From NCBI GenBank assembly GCA_964019415.1, contig OZ025868.1, forward strand, positions 9,609,143 through 9,673,142: a stretch of 64,000 nucleotides of DNA, in the 5' to 3' direction. Positions within the stretch are counted from its first letter, which is position 1, and every line of letters begins with the position of its first letter. The DNA comes from Ianthella basta (Eukaryota > Porifera > Demospongiae > Verongiida > Ianthellidae). A program made the translations under genes and the position numbers. Below, one piece after another: positions 1-11,022 of this stretch. The notes under the pieces were generated by a model. The model did not search any database, was not told the DNA's origin, and worked only from the letters and a program-made list of their open reading frames with translations.

Positions 1-383
1 ACAGTCACAGCATCTGGTTAAAACAACAACAATGTTCCACCCCAATGTTCAAGATGGCAACTATTTGGAGAACTGCCCTTCTCATGCCAGCTACGTAAGA
101 AGCCCTCACTTTAGGCGCATCAACAAGCACAGGAGGGAACACAGAGGCACCACATCACCACAACAGCCCCTCCCAGCAACGGCCCAGGAAGTCAGCCATG
201 CCCCACAGCACTAACCTAACACAGCATGCAGTGGCCCTGGGACATGTATGCCCAGGACATGCACAGAGTGCTCTAGTGTTCACCACAGACAGGCTGACGA
301 CACAGTGGTGTGACCGCATGGAGAATTGCTAAGAATTCTATTATTGGAAGTGTAATTACCAGCTGCACACTTTGAGGACCCAC

Positions 384-2644
384 CTTGATTTTGTAGTCAT
401 CACCACCAGTGACAAACAGAGGCTGGTTTGGGTGGAAGTCAACACCTCGAACAGGGCCTGGGAAGAGTGGAAGGGGAAAGCCTAACACACACTCAGAAAG
501 AGAAAAAATAATTTCTCAATAGATGTTATGTGTATAGGAGTTGTCAAAACAACATTCTTGCGTCTGAAAGAACACACAAAGCGTGGGAACATTTCAATTT
601 CAAAAGAGATAACAGAACAGCTACTGTACAAACAGACAAGTGCACAACCACCAGTCCAGGCCATGCACACCACATGCTCTTGTCGCTGTTCCAACTACGC
701 AAAGTTATGTACTGCACAGACTGCAGCTAACTTCCCCTCTAAGGTGTGGGTGGCTGGATGGTGTACATGCCATTGGTGTACATTTATAATAGCTCCTGTG
801 AGCTAATGGCTTCCCCAGGTGAAATAAGACAAAAAATGCCATGCCACCTCTAACTCCCCTCCCCTTGTCAGATTGGCAAGTATGTAGGTCTATATCATTA
901 CTATGGTAACAAGCACAGTTACCTATGGTTGCCCAACAAACATGACCACATACAAATGCACACACACTGTATGCAGACGCCCCCAGCTTACCATCGTGTT
1001 CATCAAACCGGTCAATGAGTGTCCCCATGCGGTAGTCCCAGAGCTGCACCACTCCAGTGTGCAGACTCGCCAACACCCACGGGCGAATGGGGTGGAAGGC
1101 AATGCCTACACACAGACAGACAGACAGACAGACAGACAGAGGCAGGCAGGTACATGTCTCGGGTACAACCATCACAGCACAGTAAAGGGACATTGCACAG
1201 CAGCACATGCACACACATCCAGTGGCATCCCATTCATGCATTAGCCTCTCCAGCACTCCTCGTGCCCTATAGAGTATGACATGCACTTCACTTTCCTGCC
1301 ATTGGTTTGCTGCTGGGAAGAAGAGTGATTCAACAAAGCATGCACTGTGGCAGCTGGGTGCGCTTTGTGGAGCTTACAAACAGACATACCACAGTTGAAC
1401 AGAGCAATTGTGTGCGGCAGCTGCACAATTTGTGTGCCATGTTTGATAATAATGAACAAGTGAATGAGTTTTGACACTATGGCTGATGGACCATGAGCTT
1501 GTTACAAGTACTTGCTTCATTACAACATCCAACACTGTCCAATGCCAGTATCTAATAATGCTTTACTAGCACTCCAGGGGTGGGATGAACATGCCAAACA
1601 AGTACATACCAGAGCACCTCTTCAGGGCTGGGTCACGAGACTAGCTGCTGTGCACAAAACTGAACACTCTAATGATAACTAAGGGTTGAACGAATAGCAC
1701 ATTTCAAAGTTACGTACCTATTCATTATTGCAACAAATGAATGGTCAAATACTTGTTCCCTGGATGGGATAACTAAAAATATGGCAGTTGGCTGTGTAGC
1801 AAATAATGGAAGTGGGAAGACAAAGCAGGAGAAAGAAAACAGGTGCTTTTGGCCCAAAGACAGCACTTTGCAGTCGTCTACATGTAATCTGTGCAAGTTA
1901 TGCAGCACTCTGTTCAATACATATCACCTGATTAATGAATGAAACGATGATTTGGGGTAACAAAGGCCATTTTAGTGACATAAGTCCATACAAATATTTA
2001 AACAATAAAATAATCACCAACTATTTGGCTAACAAATATTTGACTGTTCAGTTATTCGTTCAACCCCTTAATGCTAGTCACGTCAATGCAGTACAGCAGT
2101 TGATAAAGACCTCAAGTCAAATGTCCTGCATTTGAGTTCTCATTGGCACTTGTGTCCCTGCTCAGGGCATGGCTTAATATGCAACATGATCGTTCAATGC
2201 ACAGAGCCTCCACAGTACCACTATCACTATAGAAGCTTGCACACCAACCTACAGATAACATTACAGTATTACTGCAGAGGTTCTTAACTATTCCATCACT
2301 ACCCAACACACACAAGAGAAGGCGACGGCCCCAGCACAAGGGACGGGCGTCTATTTAGCCCCTTTGAGCCGACATTTGCAATGGTGGGCATTTAATAGAA
2401 TAGCCAACGTGACTGCCGAAAATCGTCCACAAAGAGACGCTTTCCTCTCTCCTCCAAACTAAGTGACCATGTACCACATGCACAACACCACTACTCAGTC
2501 TCGGATGCCCTGCTGGCAGTCTCACTATGCCTGCATCGCATGGCACACAAGTCATCAACTTGGCAGCTTTTGCCGGTCTCTCCATCTCTCAGTCACCTCC
2601 TCACCTTTCACCCTGTGCGACTGTGTCTCAAACTTGGTCAGCAT
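384..2644 (-). CDS. COPA: Coatomer subunit alpha, N-terminal exons 1-3 (gene continues beyond the left edge)
   Basis: Coatomer alpha is the large WD40 subunit of the COPI coat, which drives Golgi-to-ER and intra-Golgi transport. Three exons can be read on the minus strand. Exon 1 (2644-2605) starts at an ATG and encodes [13 protein letters not shown], close to the usual animal N-terminus. Exon 2 (1105-992) carries [20 protein letters not shown] and ends at DEHDG. Exon 3 (457-384) carries [20 protein letters not shown], the second WD40 repeat. Every junction has AG/GT sites (donors GTGAGG, GTAAGC, GTGGGT) and the phases agree. Intron 1 is about 1.5 kb and holds the only sizeable gap in the gene so far. 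The next exon should begin with the codons after DDYKIK and is not found in bases 1-383, so it lies outside the window. The gene is head to head with ATP5PF. The identification is firm. Confidence 0.95.
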
Positions 2645-2846
2645 CTTCACCCATACGCTAGTCTCCCTTCAACAGTAGGACACAATGGGGACAGGTCACC
2701 AGCGTGCTCCAGAGAACTATGTTCAGAATACGAGATTATCCGGAATTTGGCAGCCAGAAGCAATTAATACGTGTCAGTCAACGTTGCTACTAATACTTTT
2801 ATCATAAAGAAGTTAAATATTATATAGCGGTAGCCTAGAAGAGAAA
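2645..2846. promoter_or_regulatory. Shared divergent promoter region of COPA and ATP5PF
   Basis: Only 202 bp separate the start codons of two oppositely oriented housekeeping genes, so both promoters and 5' UTRs must lie here or overlap the coding starts. No convincing TATA box sits at a suitable distance for either gene. The ATP5PF side ends in AGAAAATGG, a good initiation context. That the promoter is bidirectional is inferred from spacing alone. Confidence 0.55.
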
Positions 2847-3152
2847 ATGGCGCTGTTTAGTGGGCTGAGATCCGTGTGGTTGCGAGGCGCTTGGACAAGC
2901 TTAGCCTCTAGAAATGTCTCCACTACTTGCGCCGTGTCTGCGCAAACCAAGTCCACCACGGCCCAAGACCCCGTTCAGAAGCTCTTTCTGGAGAAAATGA
3001 AGGAATACAAGCAGAAAAGCAAAGGTGGTTCTCTTCCAGACTCCACCCCTGCCTTCGAGGCGAGGTACAAGGAGGAAATGGAGAAAGTCAAGCGGCAGTT
3101 CGGAGGAGGTGAACTAGACAAGTTCCCTCAGTTTAACTTCAAGGATGAGTAG
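2847..3152 (+). CDS. ATP5PF: ATP synthase-coupling factor 6, mitochondrial (F6 subunit), complete and intronless
   Basis: F6 is a small subunit of the peripheral stalk of mitochondrial F1Fo ATP synthase and helps hold F1 against rotation. The 101-residue product begins with a basic, Ser/Thr-rich, Asp-free stretch (residues 1 to about 35) typical of a matrix targeting peptide. The conserved F6 body follows: DPVQKLFLEKMKEYKQK near residue 41, then a charged helix and the FPQFNFKDE end. Animal F6 proteins share the DPxQKLFxxKxxEY and FPxFxF blocks, and the length (about 100-110 residues) fits. The ATG is preceded by AAA and followed by G. The coding region is a single exon. The product ends shortly after the FxFxD block, without the longer C-terminal extension of vertebrate F6. 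Confidence 0.93.
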   Translation: MALFSGLRSVWLRGAWTSLASRNVSTTCAVSAQTKSTTAQDPVQKLFLEKMKEYKQKSKGGSLPDSTPAFEARYKEEMEKVKRQFGGGELDKFPQFNFKDE

Positions 3153-4563
3153 AGCTCTCCTTAACTATCTACTTGGTACTCTAGTGCAGTTAATGTGGTT
3201 GTAATGTAACCCTATTTGGAGCCTATAGGTACGTTGTACTGGTGTATAAGTGCCTGGTATTGCAGTGTTCATGTGCTGCTATGCTTTGTTGGAGTGAAGG
3301 GGACTGAGTGATGCTACAACACTTGCACGACATGTGCATGCACACCATTCCATAATGAGGAACGGACATGGCCCCATGTACCAGGGGCTCAAACAGCTAT
3401 GGGCTGTGTCCTTAGGGAGCCTGTACATAATGCACAGCCAAACTCCTCAACCTAAACAGTCCACCTCATGTATGTGAATTGTTCAGGACTTGCACAATAC
3501 AGTGAGTCCATTACACCGTAGACAGCTGGACAGTGGTATAATTAGTACTGTTGGAGGTGTATTCCACTGTAGACTTGCATCTCAAGCCAATCCTTAGCTC
3601 TAATTGGACCCGCCCACACTGTACGCACACACCTATCAGCTGTGTATGGTCTCACGCAGCCAGACAATCTGTCTACATGAGACTATTAGTCTCCTGTGCC
3701 AGCCTGTTGTGCTGTGACCTGTTGAAATAGGCAGCTAGGTGGAGAGGTAGGGGCTGGGAAGTTAGACTGCTGATAACATGCATGCTCTGCACAAACTACA
3801 CTTGTGTTGCTTCATGTACAATTAACTGGAATGATGCAATTTATCCTGCAGTCCTGGCCAGCAGGGCCAGGTGTGTACAGGCTCCACAGGGACTGTGTGT
3901 GCAAGAGACTAATCAAGTAGTGAACAGGCCCGTAGGCTGGGGGGGTTGGGGGGGTTGGAAGAACCACCCCCCCCCCCCCCCCCCCCCACAGCACTGGATT
4001 AGTTCCACCTGCCTCTGAAAACTCTACATGCATTATAGTCCCACAAACTTGTCATTCCAAGTTAACTTCTAATACCAAGGCCTGTAGGTAGTAATGGCTC
4101 AACAGCACTCATAGTATTGCACTGTGTTCCACTTTGGCTGGACAAGAACCCCCCCCCCCCCCCCCCCATTTTCTGACCAGGGTACGGGCCTGGTGAATGC
4201 AAGCAGAAACCTGTAATCCATGATATTAACACATTGTATCCAGCAAATCCAATTTCATAGCCAACTTAAGACACAGATGGTGCACACACACATAACAGTA
4301 TAAGTAAATTGGTGCTGTGTAGTCCAGCTAAACAACAGGTCATGAGTGTCAGACACTGTAGGCAACACACACACACACACATACAGACATGCATACACGT
4401 GTACAGAAACAAGCACATATAGGGACTAGCCCTAATGGTGGGTTTTGTACAAACAGTAAACTGTTAAATAAAGATGTATTGTTAAACACAGAAACTTCTA
4501 CCATAAATGAATCATTACTGCAAAAGTGAACAATAACAGTGCTACGTGTTGACATGCAAAGTG
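3153..4563. other. Intergenic region between the ATP5PF and gene A 3' ends
   Basis: The two flanking genes converge here. I see no coding exon. The notable content is two C homopolymers (3967-3987 and 4149-4167), the G-rich run just before the first, and a short (CA)n at about 4363-4382. The 3' UTRs of both genes are expected in this interval, but I could not place their ends. Confidence 0.5.
3938..4167. repeat. G-run and two poly-C homopolymer tracts
   Basis: Two runs of G lie at about 3940-3957. A C21 run lies at 3967-3987 and a C19 run at 4149-4167. The adjacent G-rich and C-rich blocks can pair with each other or form G-quadruplex-like structures. Run lengths are likely to be unstable between individuals or assemblies. 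Confidence 0.85.
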
Positions 4564-7186
4564 TCACAGGACACGAAGTTCCTCTTGGAGAAATGCAAAT
4601 GAAGGCCGTTGCGATTGGCTCTGTTGCAAGCAGTTTTGAATGCATGACTGGATCATGACGGGGCAGTTGCGGGGAATATCGGGTTGTGTTCCATTTGTCA
4701 CCATGGCCCTGACTTCCCTCAGGCCAACGTGACTGTAGGGCTCATAGCCCTGGGTGAAGAGCTCAACGAGCACCATGCCAAATGACCATACATCTGACTT
4801 TGAGGTGTACTGTGGATCTGCTGTGTACACTTCCGGTGCAGTCCACCTGGGATTGGACACCATGGCATACTCCTTAGCAGTAAAGGGCTCACGAGCCTTG
4901 GCAATCGTGAGTGCGCAGTGAAATCCGCTCAGCTTGCAGTCAGCACCCTCGCTCACTAGCACGTTGGCAGCTTTGAGCTCGCGATGGACAATGTCCTTCT
5001 CCTCGAGGAAGGCCATGGCTGAGGCTATCTGAGATGCAAAGTGTGAGAGGTGTTCGCTTGTATATAGGTCCGAGTGTTGCTGCACAATCTGCTGCAGGTT
5101 GAGCTTGAAGCACGATTCAACGATGATGTGAGGCTGTTCACTCCACACACAAACCCCAAACATCTTGAGAATATTGGAGTGGCCTCCTGATCGGGAGACT
5201 AAGTTGAGAACGCTAACCTCGTTGTATAATGCCGCCATGTTTGCCCTTCGTTGGTCCTGATCCGGGGCAATGGTCTTCACAGCCACTGGAATAGTGCCTT
5301 CACCCGTCGATGACGCAAACTGGCCACTCCACACCACAAAATGCTTCTCCTGGTGCAACTCCTTGTCCATGGAGAAAGAATCACGCACCAGCTCCATCCT
5401 TTGGCTAATGAAGGGAAGAGTCAGAAGCGTGACCAATCCAAGTCTCTTCTGTGTGTACTCTCTAACCAGTTCGCTGATGGTAACAAAGTTAGGTGATCCT
5501 TCCTGGTTCAGTGAATACATGTCATTGGCATTGTGGAAGATCTGGTAGGAGCACGCTTTCCCCGCGTGCTTCACTGCAAGCACGTATCCATTCCTGCCTT
5601 TTCGTACAAAGAAGCTGCCTTCCGGGTTGATTGGCTTCTGCATGTGTATTTCCGCTTCTTCTTTGCACATCTGTGTGTACCACCTGAGGGGGAGGGGAGG
5701 GGTAGTCATAAATAGTCATAACTGCTGTGTAAACCAAAGCAAATTCATGAGCTGTTATGCTCATAATATGGAAATATGGACCACTGGTCACGTTCATACT
5801 ACTACAATCAGGTGTGGGTAGACTGGTGAATGCTGTATTTACTCAGTTTCACATTCCATCACACAACAGGAGTGGCCGCTAGACTACAGTGGATTATGCA
5901 TCACCGATTCATGTACTGTCCATTCAAAAGAAATGCATTGTACTGACACAGAATGCAAAGGTAGTTCTTCCTGTTGAAGCCGTCTTTATCTCTAGCCCCA
6001 CCAGCCGTATGCCTCATGTCTATATTAGTGGGGGCCATGGCACCTTACTACTATGCATGCATACGTACTGACATTAGCTCAAAACAGTATAATAAGCACA
6101 TATGCTACATGTGCAGGAGCTCACAGCCCACTCAGCCCATGCATGCAGTCACAAATGTACAGCGGCCCCAGCTGTCCTGGCCACCTCATGATCTGACACA
6201 ACATTAAAACTGTCCATTGTCCCACTCCTGTACATGTCGGTCCATTTGTATTATGGTACACTTGTAGCTATGTCCAGGGCTCCACACAGCTACACACATG
6301 CACTGACAGCAGCCCGCTTGTGAGTCATGTGGTGAGGTGGTGAGCAATAGAAGCAAGCGAACTGTCCCACGTGTCTACCAAACTGCCCCGCTCACACCAA
6401 TTGAAGACGCAAGTCTACCACACACCCAATAACAGAAGACTAGCATTTGTAACTTACTGTTACGCCCGCTACAGGGAAGCCTTCAAAATGCACTGCCGCC
6501 CCTGCAGGCACACACCACACAGGATTCAAACATTAGCTACTTAGAGTGGTACGACTGCCACACCGGGAGGACTCTGGTGTGGGAAGCCACACACATCCAA
6601 AGGCACTGTATGGCCGTACACAACATGTCTCAGTAGTAAACTAACTTTAAATCTAATACTTCAGCACAATGGTTATTGCATTACACTCTACACATGACAC
6701 AAACTCAGTGGAGGAAATGACTTCTGCAGCAGTGAGGCTTACATTTCTTCTGTGATTGGTCTCAGCTCCTCGAGGTACCTGGAGGCAGGCCGGACATGGA
6801 CACACTCCTGCAAGTGTTCACTCTGCACCAGGCAGCTGTCATCGGTCTTGTCCCAGGCAGTTGGAAAGATCACCACCCTCTCTCCTCTTTGAAGGTCCTC
6901 ATAATCCTTTCTCAGCACGGCTTTGGTGAAGGGAGCTGGAGAGCCAGCTTCAGAGGAGGGAGGCTGCAAGGAGAGGAGGAGGAGGAGGAGGGGAGGGGGA
7001 GGAGGAGGGGGAAGAGGAGGAGGAGGAGGAGGAGGAGGGGGAAGAGGAAGAGGAGGGGGATGGTGAACAAATTGAGTACAAAGTGTACAGTCTATTTCAG
7101 TATGCAATGTTGATGGTGAATGCGGTTTGAGTAAGTGTACGGTAACATCAGTATGCACTCAAGCATGCATGCACAGCTGGACAAGG

Positions 7187-7262
<76 letters not shown>

Positions 7263-8094
7263 GTGTGTGCGCGCGTGCGCGTGTGTGTGTGCATGTGTGT
7301 GTGTGTGTCAGGGGACCAAGGTGGCCCAACATAGGCTCAGTTCACTACCACATGCCATCCAACATGGTTAATGAAGGACAACATTCACTACACTCACTGA
7401 TGTGCTTGATACTCTGAGTTCATGCCTGGAGGGATCAGTAGGGCTTTCATTAGACGAGATAGACACTGGTGAACCGGAGGAAAGGCGTGGTTTAGCTGGG
7501 AGGGCAGGTGGTGACGGCAATCTGGTTCTGTCCTGCAGACAAAGGAGGCGTGCTTATTTGATTACATTGCTGCTTCAAAAGCCTAGCCTATCTACACACT
7601 GTAGCAGACACTGCCACTTTGAACTATTAGCCCATCACTTAACTCCACAGCTCACTGTTTTGTAAGCACAGGAGGAGTCATGGCTTAAGGCGATTAGCAC
7701 CTTTGCCACTGGACTCCTTTACATGAAATGGGATTAACAAACATAAGAAAATTATGTACACTGAATAGTATACTGAATGCTCCTAATTAAATAGACAGCT
7801 TTGGATGGCTCAACACTCAAAATTAATTATGAACCACAGATTGGGAACCCACTTGAAGGGCAGGTATTCAGCTAGTGCATACAAAATGCGAGCAAAACAA
7901 ATTTCTTTAACTTCCTCTACAAACAGCACAACCACATTTGGAGTCATGTACATGCAAAAACACACCAAACCACTGACACTTAGCAGCAGTGTGTGTATAA
8001 GCAGAATCCACGAGATACATACACCACAAACACCACATACATCACACACAGACATACACAGAGACACATGCGAGTGCACACACACACACGCACG

Positions 8095-8125
<31 letters not shown>

Positions 8126-9910
8126 CTAACTAGAGACAATGCTACTCAACTCACAAGTGGTTCCCTAGCAGGAGGTGGGGATCTCGACACTTCCCTTTCA
8201 GCAGGAGAAGACGGTTCGCCTTTAACTGAGGTACTGTGGGCCAAGAAAGGGGAATTTGGAGCTCCATTTGATAAGCCACTTCTTCTGTGTCCCTCTGGAG
8301 AATACTGCGGGCCAAGCAGAGGCAGACACAAGTATGTCAATAGTTGTACTTGCTATGCGTACAGGACTGGGATCAAACCACACTCCACACAACCATAGGC
8401 TAGTGTCCCCTGGTAGCTAATGTGAACTAAGGGCATGGCATGCTGCGTTGGTGTAGTCACTCACAGCATTCCTTCCTGCTCCAGTCAAGCTATTGGCAGG
8501 ACTAGGATTAACACTTCTGGAGGGTCCACAGGGCTGCCTGCCAGGAGTAGAGGGAGGTCTTTCTTCCTGGATTGATAGGACAACAAAAGCACTCACATTA
8601 CCTCAAACACACAAGCTACAGGAGTGGAGGGTACAATATCATGTAACATCACATGGTGACCACTGCATGCAGCAGACCCTCGCTACTCTGGTACATGTTC
8701 AACTCACAAAGTCAGACTCTGTGCTCCATGCTGACATTCTGATGCCACCTCCAGGGCCCATTGTCTGGTAACCCTCGTCCTTGAGTGATAGCTTAGAGAC
8801 GCAGTGAAGTTGTTCTCTGCTGGAAGGATGAAACTGCTTCCCTGGGAGAGGTGGTGCATAAACTGACTCTGGTGGCTCCTTCCCAGTTTGCAATAAGCTC
8901 CTGATGGACATTTGCATGCGTGTTAGAGTTCGTTTTGATGCGTGCAATTCCTCCTCCTTGCTCCTGAGCTGAGCCTGCAGCTGGAGAATATCCCTTGCAT
9001 TTCTACTCACATTTGATTTGGTGCCAGTGAGGTGGGTAATGATGAGCTCTATACTGGTGCTGAGTTGGGAGAAGGCCGGCCTACCCTTGGGATCATCTGT
9101 AAAGCACTGAGCAAGAATTGGCTGAAAGTTCTTTTCTGCATTCGTCAGCTGCTTGAGGTACTTGTCTCGTCGTTGTAGCTCTCTTACAACCTCGCCCTTG
9201 TCGCTCTTACCGGACCCTTTCTTGACCTTTGAATCTGGCTCAGGAAATTCATGCAGTAAAGTGTGGAGGACAAGACTACCAAATGAGAATGCGTCTGAAG
9301 CGAAGGACGCGTACGGCTCGGGCCAGCGATTAGAGCCAGTGACTGGAAGGGTTGCTTGACCTTGGCCTCCTCTGCCTTCATTCTCGAGCTTGGTCGCTGT
9401 GCCGAACTCTCCCAGTTTGGCCGTTAGAGCCGGAGTGAGGTAGACGGAAGAGGCACTGAGGTCCCTCATCAGGATGGCAGGCTTCCGCGAATGGAGGTAG
9501 CGGATAGCGAGGGTGACGTCCCGCATTATGAATGCCTTGGTGACCAGGGGGAAGGCCTCTCTTCGCACATCATTGAGGTAGCGACCAAGGTTGTGCTGGA
9601 GCAGCTCCGTCACAATGACGGGATAGCCGCCCTCGATGGGGAAGTAGACGCCATAAAACTGCATCACGTTCGGGTGCTTGAGTTCGCTCCAGAGAGTGCA
9701 TTCACAGAGGAAGCGATCGGAGAGGTACTCTGTGGCGTCTTCTACCCGCAGCCGCTTAATGGCGCAGGGTGCACCCATCCATTTGCCTTCCACCAGAGCG
9801 GTCCCTACTAACCCAACATCAACTGGTGTTTCCGTAATCTCGACACCGTCTGTCGCCAAGTGCTCCAGGGTGCGTCGCAAGAACTTCGAGCCTCCTCCTG
9901 CCGTGGCCAT
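4564..9910 (-). CDS. Gene A: kinase-like, SH3-like, SH2, tyrosine-kinase-like protein; both kinase domains predicted inactive
   Basis: Six exons fit with consensus sites: 9910-8708, 8566-8465, 8304-8155, 7532-7398, 6963-6743 and 5683-4564. The first four junctions are phase 0. The last is phase 2 (AT|G). The model gives 976 aa. Residues 25-310 are a TKL-like kinase fold with CAIK (Lys52) and alpha-C Glu70, but MRD(L)SASS replaces HRDxxxxN and EFG replaces DFG (168-170). Residues 311-530 are a Ser/Pro-rich linker with APPLPGK, PPALPAK and a YQTM motif. Residues 531-604 resemble an SH3 (ALRKDY-like start, weak). The SH2 starts at Trp605 and keeps the FxVR arginine (Arg631). The tyrosine-kinase-like domain (about 715-970) keeps VAVK Lys740 and WTAPE but has HRE (837-839) and GFH in place of DFG (857-859). 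An adaptor or scaffold role is inferred. The MATA start matches gene B; an in-frame TTG further upstream is unlikely. Confidence 0.85.
6968..7060. repeat. 93-nt pure purine/pyrimidine tract before the SH3-like exon of gene A
   Basis: The plus strand is uninterrupted A/G (mostly GGA and GAA) from 6968 to 7060. On the coding (minus) strand this is a very long pyrimidine tract ending at CTTGCAG, the acceptor of the exon that starts at 6963. It therefore doubles as an oversized polypyrimidine tract. Mirror-like purine tracts of this length can form triplex DNA; that is a general property, not something visible here. Confidence 0.85.
7187..7308. repeat. (GT)n microsatellite, about 120 bp, in a gene A intron
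   Basis: Nearly pure GT dinucleotide run with a few GC interruptions near its 3' end. It lies between two exons of gene A. The cysteine-valine reading frames across it are artefacts of the repeat. Confidence 0.95.
8073..8126. repeat. (CA)n/(CGCA)n microsatellite in a gene A intron
   Basis: CA repeat with a CGCACGCA interior. It lies just downstream (in gene orientation) of the donor at 8155. Non-coding. Confidence 0.9.
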
Positions 9911-10272
9911 GCTAGCTCCACCACCCCGAGAGCCCCGTATCAGCAACTGATTCGATCACTGTAGAAAGAACGATTTGTACACTGTCTCAGGTGGTCTGAC
10001 ATCACTGATATGTACAGCCACGCCCACAAAGAGAAGCCATTTTGGCCGTGCATCGTACCATAAAGCCCGTCATCACAAGGTTACCCTAGGCCTGCCTATA
10101 TGCGTACATAGCTTAGCATGCAGAGTGTTGTAGGTATTAGAATGCTATTATTAGACATGCTCACCACTCGTGCACCCATGGCCACCCATATAGATATCAG
10201 ATCCACTCACTTGAGTAATCGTTCATGCACATATATATATGTATGCATAATGCGTACAGCACAATCACATCT

Positions 10273-10350
<78 letters not shown>

Positions 10351-11022
10351 ACGCACGCACACACACACACACACATATAGTTACAGAGCTATACGTACAA
10401 TGATACCCACATGAACACGCGTAGACACATATGCACTTATAATTCCATTACACATACGTATATGTGCACACACAACTAAAATGAAGCTGTAAATGTGTCT
10501 TGTGTACACATCTCTAGAGTGCTTGTGTTTTCAGTATTCTCTATTGTATAACAAAACAGTCATTTGCCACAAATGCGTGCGCATGCAGCGTTACAATACA
10601 TTTAAATGTACACTCTATAGACAGTCACTGGTGCACTGGTGCATAGCATACCAGGCAATAGAATAATCCTATAAGCTGCCTACATGCACTCTGGGAGCAC
10701 TATTGTTGGAACACTGTGTGTACATTGGGACGAAATCCACACAGAACAGGTGTGTACAGAAATATGTCCTGAATATTACAATAGCTAAAGACGGGAAATA
10801 ATCATAAGATGCACAATCATGCACTGGGTTACATGCAGGCCAGCTATGTACATTATGTAAGGAGCACACGTTTAGATACAACTATAAAATGCAAATATAA
10901 AATTGTGTATTATGTACAAAATGTAGAAAAATAAACTTTCCTGTTTCTCAGATAGGTGTCACCACTACACAGCTCCTTTTGACAATTTCACACTCACATA
11001 TTTCAGACAGTCAGCTGCTCAG
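9911..11022. other. Intergenic region between gene C (3' end) and gene A (5' end), with (CA)n at 10277-10375
   Basis: Upstream sequence of gene A and downstream sequence of gene C, both on the minus strand. The main feature is a (CA)n array of about 100 bp at 10277-10375 with CGCA interruptions. No exon with splice sites was found. The first 200 bp upstream of 9910 should hold the gene A promoter and 5' UTR, but no core element stands out. Confidence 0.6.

Noticed and set aside
705-1286. 193-codon minus-strand frame around COPA exon 2
   Set aside because: Only 992-1105 is coding by splice sites and similarity; the rest is intron read through.
4564-5683. SH2-kinase exon of gene A read as an active Src-like or JAK-like kinase
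   Set aside because: HRE and GFH replace HRD and DFG, and no FERM domain is present. The kinase order also differs from JAK.
7193-7417. Cys-Val repeat proteins at the (GT)n array, and His-Thr/Val-Cys frames at 52842-53223 and 10118-10414
   Set aside because: They are translations of dinucleotide repeats and have no independent support.
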